A stretch of 64,000 nt of DNA from contig NZ_RXWW01000011.1 of assembly GCF_003970495.1 (NCBI RefSeq), forward strand, positions 1-64,000, in the 5' to 3' direction. The notes under the pieces are model-generated. The model was not told the DNA's origin. It did not search any database and was given only the letters and a program-made list of their open reading frames with translations. The DNA comes from Staphylococcus pasteuri (GTDB lineage: Bacteria > Bacillota > Bacilli > Staphylococcales > Staphylococcaceae). Numbering within the stretch: the first letter of the stretch is position 1; every line of letters begins with the position of its first letter. Of this stretch, positions 55,550 through 64,000 are shown piece by piece. The position numbers and the translations under genes were made by a program.

Positions 55550-56914
55550 ATGTCTGAAAAAGAAATTTGGGAAAAAGTATTAGATCTTGCCAAAGAACGA
55601 ATTTCAAAAATAAGCTTTGATACCTTCGTAAAAGATACGCAACTCTATTCACTCCAAAATGACGAAGCCATCGTATTAGTAAGTGAATCATTTAATGCGA
55701 GTTGGCTAAATCAAAAATATAGTGAGATTATGCAAAGCATCATATATGACGTCATTGGTTATGAGGTTAAACCACATTTTATAACTGAAGAAGAATTGTC
55801 TAAATATATGAACCCAGATCAAAAACAACCTGAACCAACTTCTACTAAAGAACAAACAACTTCACATAATGTTGAAAACCCAGGTGGTATCGAACAATTT
55901 AATACACATAATACGTTTGATACATTTGTTATTGGTCCAGGCAACCGCTTCCCACACGCAGCCAGTTTAGCCGTAGCTGAAGCACCAGCAGAAGCATATA
56001 ATCCTTTATTTATTTATGGTGGAGTTGGATTAGGAAAGACCCATCTTATGCATGCGATTGGGCATCATGTTTTAAGTAATAATCCTAATGCTAATGTGAT
56101 TTATACATCTAGTGAGAAATTTACGAATGAATTTATTAAATCTATTCGTGATAATCAAGGTGATGCATTTAGAGAGAAATACCGTAATATCGACGTATTA
56201 TTAATCGACGATATTCAGTTCATCCAAAATAAGGAACAAACCCAAGAGGAATTTTTCCATACATTTAATGAGCTACATAATAATAGTAAACAAATAGTTA
56301 TTTCAAGCGATCGCCCACCTAAAGAAATCTCTAAACTATCAGATAGACTTCGTTCACGTTTCGAGTGGGGTTTAATTGTGGATATCACACCACCAGACTA
56401 CGAAACACGAATGGCTATTTTACAGAAAAAGATAGAAGAAGAAAATTTAGATATACCAATGGAATCTCTAAACTATATTGCTAATCAAATTCAATCCAAT
56501 ATTCGTGAACTCGAGGGTGCACTAACACGTTTGTTGGCTTATTCACAACTTCAAGGTAAACCAATAACAACTGAATTAGCTGCTGAAGCTTTAAAAGATA
56601 TTATTCAAGCACCTAAATCTAAAAAGATTACAATTCAAGATATTCAGAAAGTGGTAGGTCAATACTACAATGTACGTATTGAAGACTTTAGTGCTAAAAA
56701 ACGTACTAAATCCATTGCCTATCCAAGACAAATCGCGATGTATCTTTCAAGAGAACTAACAGATTTCTCATTACCTAAGATTGGGGAAGAGTTCGGCGGT
56801 CGTGATCATACTACTGTGATTCACGCTCACGAAAAAATTGTAAATGATATTAAAGCAGATCCAACATTCAAACAAGAAGTAGAGAATTTAGAGAAAGAAA
56901 TTAGAAATCAATAG
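55550..56914 (+). CDS. dnaA: Chromosomal replication initiator DnaA
   Basis: 454 residues from ATG 55550 (GGAG 7 bases upstream; ATG 55529 precedes it). Domain I ([17 protein letters not shown]), linker, AAA+ Walker [11 protein letters not shown] and Walker [10 protein letters not shown]-terminal HTH with [15 protein letters not shown], which contacts DnaA boxes. Length fits S. aureus DnaA. Confidence 0.98.
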   Translation: MSEKEIWEKVLDLAKERISKISFDTFVKDTQLYSLQNDEAIVLVSESFNASWLNQKYSEIMQSIIYDVIGYEVKPHFITEEELSKYMNPDQKQPEPTSTKEQTTSHNVENPGGIEQFNTHNTFDTFVIGPGNRFPHAASLAVAEAPAEAYNPLFIYGGVGLGKTHLMHAIGHHVLSNNPNANVIYTSSEKFTNEFIKSIRDNQGDAFREKYRNIDVLLIDDIQFIQNKEQTQEEFFHTFNELHNNSKQIVISSDRPPKEISKLSDRLRSRFEWGLIVDITPPDYETRMAILQKKIEEENLDIPMESLNYIANQIQSNIRELEGALTRLLAYSQLQGKPITTELAAEALKDIIQAPKSKKITIQDIQKVVGQYYNVRIEDFSAKKRTKSIAYPRQIAMYLSRELTDFSLPKIGEEFGGRDHTTVIHAHEKIVNDIKADPTFKQEVENLEKEIRNQ

Positions 56915-57055
56915 TTGGGAAATAATTTTAAATATTAAGCTGTTATAATACAGCTATAATTTAAGATTGAATTTAACTCTAAAAGGGAATAATTACATCG
57001 AATATTTTATTTCGCTTATTTTTTCTTTTATAAAGCTAACAGAGATAATCAACTT

Positions 57056-57153
57056 GTGGATTGTGGACAATGTTGAAAAGGTGTACACAGTATACACACT
57101 TTATCCACATGTGTATAACTTTGGCACATCAGACTTAATGTCACTTATCCACT
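57056..57153. other. oriC part 2: boxes and AT-rich unwinding region between dnaA and dnaN
   Basis: TTATCCACA (57101-57109), TTATCCACT (57145-57153), degenerate TGTGGATTG (57056) and TGTGGACAA (57062), next to an AT-rich stretch (about 57000-57035) suited to strand opening. The 321-bp gap also has AGCTGT-TATAAT-ACAGCT (56938-56955) after the dnaA stop. Confidence 0.85.
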
Positions 57154-57235
57154 AATTCACAAGCCCTACTACTATTACTATGAATTTAAAACCTATATAA
57201 TTATATATAAACGACTGGAAGGAGTTTAAATTTTA

Positions 57236-58369
57236 ATGATGGAATTCACTATTAAAAGAGATTATTTTATTAATCAATTAAACGATACACTAAAAGCTAT
57301 TTCACCAAGAACTACATTACCTATACTTACAGGTATTAAAATCGATGCTAAAGATAATGAAGTCATCTTAACTGGTTCAGATTCTGAAATCTCAATTGAA
57401 ATCTCAATCCCTAAACAAGTAGATGGTGAAGATATTGTAGATATATCAGAAACTGGTTCAGTCGTACTTCCTGGTCGTTTCTTCGTTGATATTATCAAAA
57501 AGTTACCAGGAAAAGACGTTAAATTATCTACTAATGAACAATTCCAAACACTAATTACATCAGGTCATTCTGAATTTAACTTAAGTGGTTTAGATCCAGA
57601 TCAATATCCATTATTACCTGAGGTATCTAGAGATGATGCAATTCAATTATCTGTAAAAGTATTAAAAAATATCATTGCACAAACGAATTTTGCAGTGTCC
57701 ACCTCAGAAACACGCCCAGTACTAACTGGTGTGAACTGGCTTATACAAGATAATGAATTAATATGCACAGCAACTGACTCACACCGCTTGGCTGTAAGAA
57801 AGTTGAAATTAGAAGATACATCTGAAAACAAAAATGTCATCATTCCAGGTAAAGCATTATCTGAATTAAATAAAATTATGAGTGACACTGACGAAGATAT
57901 TGATATTTTCTTTGCGTCTAACCAAGTGTTATTCAGAGTAGGACATGTCAATTTCATTTCTCGTTTACTTGAAGGTCATTATCCTGATACAACTCGTTTG
58001 TTCCCTGAAAACTATGAAATTAAGTTAGGTATTAACAACGGTGAGTTCTATCACGCAATTGATCGTGCCTCATTATTAGCAAGAGAAGGCGGCAATAATG
58101 TTATCAAGTTAAGTACTGGAAACGAATTAGTTGAATTGTCTTCAACATCTCCAGAAATCGGTACTGTTAAAGAAGAAGTGACAGCAACTGATGTTGAAGG
58201 TGGAAATCTTAAAATTTCTTTCAACTCAAAATATATGATGGATGCCTTAAAAGCCATTGATAATGACGAAGTTGAAGTTGAATTCTTCGGTACGATGAAA
58301 CCATTTATCTTAAAACCGAAAGATGACGATTCAGTAACACAACTTATATTACCGATTCGTACTTACTAA
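57236..58369 (+). CDS. dnaN: DNA polymerase III beta sliding clamp
   Basis: 377 residues with three repeated clamp domains; ending LILPIRTY is typical. ATG at 57236 or 57239, with AAGGAG upstream. It rings DNA and holds the replicative polymerase. Confidence 0.97.
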   Translation: MMEFTIKRDYFINQLNDTLKAISPRTTLPILTGIKIDAKDNEVILTGSDSEISIEISIPKQVDGEDIVDISETGSVVLPGRFFVDIIKKLPGKDVKLSTNEQFQTLITSGHSEFNLSGLDPDQYPLLPEVSRDDAIQLSVKVLKNIIAQTNFAVSTSETRPVLTGVNWLIQDNELICTATDSHRLAVRKLKLEDTSENKNVIIPGKALSELNKIMSDTDEDIDIFFASNQVLFRVGHVNFISRLLEGHYPDTTRLFPENYEIKLGINNGEFYHAIDRASLLAREGGNNVIKLSTGNELVELSSTSPEIGTVKEEVTATDVEGGNLKISFNSKYMMDALKAIDNDEVEVEFFGTMKPFILKPKDDDSVTQLILPIRTY

Positions 58370-58391
58370 AATATGTTATAGATCAAAAGTA

Positions 58392-58428
58392 AAAAAGCTG
58401 AGACACAAATATTTGTCTCAGCTTTTTT
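58392..58428 (+). terminator. Terminator of dnaN
   Basis: AAAAAAGCTGAGACA and TGTCTCAGCTTTTTT form a perfect 15-bp stem around CAAATATT. Confidence 0.93.
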
Positions 58429-58499
58429 ATTTTATTTGAGTTTTAAAGTGTGTGAGCCTCTGTATAAGCTTAAGAAAAAAATTTTAGGAGGAATTTATC

Positions 58500-58613
58500 G
58501 TTTCAGAAAAAACGAAGCAAATATTGCCTTTAAAATTAAAAAAAGATAATGTAACTCTCGAAAATCGTATTAAAATGTGCTTTAAAAATAAAAATAGAAA
58601 ATTATCACATTAA
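58500..58613 (+). pseudogene. Start-less 37-codon ORF with strong ribosome site
   Basis: AGGAGG (58486-58491) is followed after 8 bases by GTT instead of GTG or ATG, then an open frame SEKTKQILPLKLKKDN... to TAA at 58611. The basic composition (Lys/Arg-rich) looks like real protein. I suspect a lost GTG start; alternatively the ribosome-site match is chance. Confidence 0.3.
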
Positions 58614-58627
58614 GTAAACGTTTACTT
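58612..58627. promoter_or_regulatory. 16-bp perfect palindrome upstream of yaaA-recF-gyrB
   Basis: AAGTAAACGTTTACTT has the central CG typical of LacI/CcpA-type operators. It is about 36 bp upstream of the yaaA -10 box. Confidence 0.5.
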
Positions 58628-58639
58628 TCTTTGTTTTAC

Positions 58640-58668
58640 ATGAAATTTAAGCGCAAAACAGGTATAAT
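58640..58668 (+). promoter_or_regulatory. Promoter of the yaaA-recF-gyrBA operon
   Basis: TATAAT at 58663-58668; ATGAAA at 58640-58645 is the best -35 (4 of 6) with a 17-bp spacer. Confidence 0.6.
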
Positions 58669-58694
58669 ATATTAATGACATAAAAAGAAATGGA

Positions 58695-58940
58695 GTGATG
58701 AATTTGATTCAAGAAGTTGTTGTAGAAGGTGACATTACTTTAGGTCAATTTCTGAAAACAGAAGGTATTATTGAATCAGGTGGACAAGCGAAATGGTTCT
58801 TACAAGATTTCGAAGTTTTAATCAATGGGCAACGTGAAGTAAGACGTGGCAAAAAATTAGAACATCATGACCGTATCGATATACTTGAATTACCTGAAGA
58901 TACAGGTGCCTTTTTAATCATTCACCAAGGTGAACAATGA
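58695..58940 (+). CDS. yaaA: S4-domain RNA-binding protein YaaA (RlbA)
   Basis: Up to 81 residues with the S4 fold ([38 protein letters not shown]). GGAG at 58692-58695 best suits TTG 58704 as start; GTG 58695 and ATG 58698 are too close to it, yet they match the length of S. aureus YaaA. Conserved before recF; its stop overlaps recF by ATGA. Confidence 0.9.
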   Translation: MMNLIQEVVVEGDITLGQFLKTEGIIESGGQAKWFLQDFEVLINGQREVRRGKKLEHHDRIDILELPEDTGAFLIIHQGEQ

Positions 58941-60052
58941 AACTAAATACACTCCAATTGGAAAACTATCGTAACTATGAAGAAGTTACAATCGATTGTC
59001 ATCCTGAAGTGAATATTCTCATTGGCGAGAATGCACAAGGAAAGACGAATCTCCTTGAATCAATTTACACTTTAGCTTTGGCAAAAAGCCATAGAACTTC
59101 AAATGATAAGGAACTCATACGTTTTGATTCTGAGTATGCTAAAATAGAAGGTGAGCTAAATTATAGACATGGCACAATGCCACTAACGATGTTCATTACT
59201 AAAAGAGGTAAGCAAGTTAAAGTTAACCACTTAGAGCAAAGCCGACTAACACAATATATCGGACATCTAAATGTGGTGCTTTTTGCGCCAGAAGATTTAA
59301 ACATCGTTAAAGGAGCACCTCTAGTACGTCGTCGTTTTATAGACATGGAGTTGGGACAAATTTCAGCTGTCTATCTAAACGACCTTTCTCAATATCAACG
59401 TATTTTAAAACAAAAGAATAATTACCTTAAACAATTACAAATTGGAAATAAGACTGACACAACTATGCTAGAAGTCTTAAATGAGCAATTTGCAGAGTAT
59501 GCGTTGAAGGTAACGTTACGTCGAGAACATTTTATTAAAGAATTAGAACAATTAGCTCAACCCATACATGCAGGTATTACAAACGAGCGTGAGCAATTAG
59601 CGCTCAAATATTTACCAAGTTTGAAAATAAGCAACCATGACCAATCGGAATCAGAAATGCTTGAAGAAGTGTTGGCGTTACTTAATGACAATCTTCAAAG
59701 AGAAAAAGACCGCGGTGTAAGTCTGTTTGGACCTCATCGTGATGACTTAGGTTTTAATGTTAATGGCATGGATGCACAAACATATGGGTCACAAGGACAG
59801 CAGAGAACAACTGCATTGTCTATTAAGCTAGCAGAAATTGAATTAATGAATATAGAAGTTGGAGAATATCCAATTTTATTATTAGATGATGTGTTAAGTG
59901 AGCTAGATGATTCTCGACAAACACATTTATTAAGCACAATTCAACATAAAGTACAGACATTTGTAACTACGACATCCGTAGACGGTATTGATCATGAAAT
60001 CATGAATAACGCTAAGTTATACCGTATTAATCAAGGTGAAATTATAAAGTAA
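58937..60052 (+). CDS. recF: DNA replication and repair protein RecF
   Basis: 371 residues. Walker [13 protein letters not shown], signature [18 protein letters not shown], Walker [16 protein letters not shown]-like ATPase that loads RecA at gaps. Overlaps yaaA (ATGA). Confidence 0.97.
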   Translation: MKLNTLQLENYRNYEEVTIDCHPEVNILIGENAQGKTNLLESIYTLALAKSHRTSNDKELIRFDSEYAKIEGELNYRHGTMPLTMFITKRGKQVKVNHLEQSRLTQYIGHLNVVLFAPEDLNIVKGAPLVRRRFIDMELGQISAVYLNDLSQYQRILKQKNNYLKQLQIGNKTDTTMLEVLNEQFAEYALKVTLRREHFIKELEQLAQPIHAGITNEREQLALKYLPSLKISNHDQSESEMLEEVLALLNDNLQREKDRGVSLFGPHRDDLGFNVNGMDAQTYGSQGQQRTTALSIKLAEIELMNIEVGEYPILLLDDVLSELDDSRQTHLLSTIQHKVQTFVTTTSVDGIDHEIMNNAKLYRINQGEIIK

Positions 60053-61996
<1,944 letters not shown>

Positions 61997-62033
61997 GTAG
62001 AAATGAACTGAACTTTTGAAGGAGGATCTCTTG

Positions 62034-64000
62034 ATGGCTGAATTACCTCAATCAAGAATTAATGAACGAAATATAACCAATGAAATGCGCGAATCATTTT
62101 TAGACTATGCAATGAGTGTTATCGTTTCTCGTGCATTGCCAGACGTCAGAGACGGATTGAAACCAGTTCATCGTCGTATTTTATACGGATTAAATGAACA
62201 AGGTATGACACCAGACAAATCTTATAAAAAATCAGCACGTATTGTTGGGGACGTAATGGGTAAATATCACCCCCATGGTGACTCATCAATTTATGAAGCA
62301 ATGGTAAGAATGGCACAAGAATTCAGTTATCGTTATCCATTAGTTGATGGACAAGGTAACTTTGGTTCTATGGATGGTGATGGAGCTGCTGCCATGCGTT
62401 ATACCGAAGCACGTATGACTAAAATCACTTTAGAACTTTTACGTGACATCAATAAAGATACAATTGATTTTATTGATAACTATGATGGTAATGAAAGAGA
62501 GCCGTCAGTCTTACCTGCTCGTTTCCCTAACTTATTAGTAAACGGTGCTGCAGGTATCGCGGTTGGTATGGCAACAAATATACCACCACATAATTTAACT
62601 GAAGTCATTGATGGTGTCTTAAGTTTAAGTAAGAATCCAGACATCTCTATTAGCGAATTAATGGAAGATATCCAAGGTCCTGATTTTCCTACTGCAGGTC
62701 TTATCTTAGGTAAAAGTGGTATTAGACGTGCTTATGAAACAGGTAGAGGTTCTATACAAATGCGTTCACGTGCTGAAATCGAAGAACGCGGTGGCGGTCG
62801 TCAACGTATCGTAGTTACAGAAATACCTTTCCAAGTAAACAAGGCACGTATGATAGAGAAAATTGCTGAACTTGTTCGTGATAAGAAAATCGATGGTATT
62901 ACTGATTTACGTGATGAAACAAGTTTACGTACAGGTGTAAGAGTTGTTATTGATATTCGTAAAGATGCAAATGCTAGCGTTATATTAAATAACTTATATA
63001 AACAAACACCATTACAAACATCATTTGGTGTGAATATGATTGCCCTAGTTAATGGCAGACCTAAACTAATCAATCTTAAAGAAGCATTAGTACACTACTT
63101 AGAACATCAAAAAACAGTCGTACGTAGACGTACTGAATATAACTTAAGAAAAGCCAAAGATCGTGCGCATATTTTAGAAGGTTTACGTATAGCGCTAGAT
63201 CATATCGATGAAATTATTACGACAATTCGTGAATCTGAAACAGATAAAGTCGCAATGGAAAGCTTGCAAGAACGATTTAAATTGTCTGAACGACAAGCAC
63301 AAGCCATCTTAGACATGCGTTTAAGACGTCTGACTGGTTTAGAAAGAGACAAAATTGAATCAGAATATAACGATTTATTAGCATACATCGATGAATTAGA
63401 AGCTATTCTAGCGGACGAAGAAGTGTTATTACAATTAGTTCGTGACGAATTAACAGAGGTTAAAGAACGTTACGGTGACGAACGTCGTACAGAAATTCAA
63501 CTTGGTGGCTTAGATGACATTGAAGATGAAGACTTAATCCCAGAAGAACAAATTGTTATTACTCTAAGTCATAATAACTATATTAAACGTCTCCCTGTAT
63601 CTACATATCGTGCACAAAACCGTGGCGGTCGTGGTGTACAAGGTATGAATACTTTAGAAGAAGACTTCGTGAGTCAATTGGTTACGTTAAGTACACACGA
63701 TAACGTCTTATTCTTTACAAATAAAGGACGCGTATACAAACTTAAAGGCTATGAAGTACCAGAACTTTCTCGTCAATCTAAAGGTATTCCAATTGTGAAT
63801 GCCATTGAACTTGAAAATGATGAAAGTATTAGTACAATGATAGCTGTTAAAGACTTAGAAAGAGAAGATAACTACTTAGTATTTGCTACTCGTAAAGGTA
63901 TCGTTAAACGTTCATCATTAAGTAATTTCTCTCGTATTAACAAAAACGGTAAAATCGCGATTAACTTTAAAGAAGATGATGAGTTAATAGCGGTTAGACT
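62034..64000 (+). CDS. gyrA: DNA gyrase subunit A (5' 655 codons)
   Basis: ATG 62034 with GGAGG 8 bases upstream, running off the window. Catalytic Tyr123 (RYTEAR). Quinolone-resistance positions Ser84, Ser85 and Glu88 (GDSSIYEAM) are those of susceptible staphylococci. The C-terminal beta-pinwheel begins near residue 510 and contains the GyrA box-like region [10 protein letters not shown]. About 230 residues are missing from view. Confidence 0.97.
   Translation, partial: MAELPQSRINERNITNEMRESFLDYAMSVIVSRALPDVRDGLKPVHRRILYGLNEQGMTPDKSYKKSARIVGDVMGKYHPHGDSSIYEAMVRMAQEFSYRYPLVDGQGNFGSMDGDGAAAMRYTEARMTKITLELLRDINKDTIDFIDNYDGNEREPSVLPARFPNLLVNGAAGIAVGMATNIPPHNLTEVIDGVLSLSKNPDISISELMEDIQGPDFPTAGLILGKSGIRRAYETGRGSIQMRSRAEIEERGGGRQRIVVTEIPFQVNKARMIEKIAELVRDKKIDGITDLRDETSLRTGVRVVIDIRKDANASVILNNLYKQTPLQTSFGVNMIALVNGRPKLINLKEALVHYLEHQKTVVRRRTEYNLRKAKDRAHILEGLRIALDHIDEIITTIRESETDKVAMESLQERFKLSERQAQAILDMRLRRLTGLERDKIESEYNDLLAYIDELEAILADEEVLLQLVRDELTEVKERYGDERRTEIQLGGLDDIEDEDLIPEEQIVITLSHNNYIKRLPVSTYRAQNRGGRGVQGMNTLEEDFVSQLVTLSTHDNVLFFTNKGRVYKLKGYEVPELSRQSKGIPIVNAIELENDESISTMIAVKDLEREDNYLVFATRKGIVKRSSLSNFSRINKNGKIAINFKEDDELIAVR

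Overview
The window is the replication-origin-proximal part of a low-GC Firmicute chromosome. The order noc-rsmG-mnmG-mnmE-rnpA-rpmH | dnaA-dnaN-yaaA-recF-gyrB-gyrA, the near-identity of GyrA/GyrB motifs to Staphylococcus (GyrA Ser84/Ser85/Glu88 and Tyr123 fall on S. aureus numbering), a VraDEH export/resistance module, an IsaB-like secreted protein and an LPETG sortase substrate all point to Staphylococcus. A complete glucuronide operon suggests a coagulase-negative species; the species itself cannot be fixed from this window alone.

Layout. 1-8.8 kb is a defence-type block on the minus strand: a complete type I restriction-modification operon (hsdR-hsdM-hsdS), then a 987-residue protein that joins RNA-polymerase-alpha-CTD-like helix-hairpin-helix units to a sigma-70 region-4-like helix-turn-helix, then a translationally coupled ORF broken by an in-frame stop that runs off the window. 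9-15.7 kb is accessory: an SdpI-like membrane protein with two tiny membrane proteins, a YrrT-like methyltransferase, an MFS exporter, a structured short transcript with an 18-codon ORF, an HTH protein, two lipoproteins, an LPETG-anchored protein and an orphan YefM-type antitoxin. 15.8-30.1 kb is metabolism: a thiolase, the seven-gene operon kdgA-kdgK-GPH transporter-uxaC-uxuA-mannonate oxidoreductase-uidA (uptake of glucuronides, hydrolysis, conversion to KDG, phosphorylation and aldol cleavage), an AraC regulator, and a divergent HAD hydrolase-GH3 glycosidase pair.

30-49 kb is envelope, transport and stress: a mepB-like gene killed by an amber codon, an Xre/DUF3169/ABC transporter operon with a symmetric divergent operator, a GNAT acetyltransferase, a DnaA-box cluster far from the origin, a signal peptidase I paralogue, vraDEH, an IsaB-like protein, a type I toxin-antitoxin locus, two SDR enzymes, a patatin, a YknWXYZ-like export system and a TetR-controlled pair of DUF3147 membrane proteins.

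49-64 kb is the conserved origin core: chromosome segregation and tRNA/rRNA modification genes leftward, rpmH and rnpA, the two-part oriC flanking dnaA, then dnaN, yaaA, recF, gyrB and the first 655 codons of gyrA rightward.

Most noteworthy items: the alpha-CTD/sigma-4 protein with its coupled, interrupted partner beside hsdRMS; the ectopic DnaA-box cluster; the holin-like type I toxin with a convergent antisense RNA; the structured short-peptide transcript; the symmetric Xre operator; and several precise gene lesions (amber mepB, in-frame stop at the left edge, toxinless yefM, a start-less ORF before yaaA).
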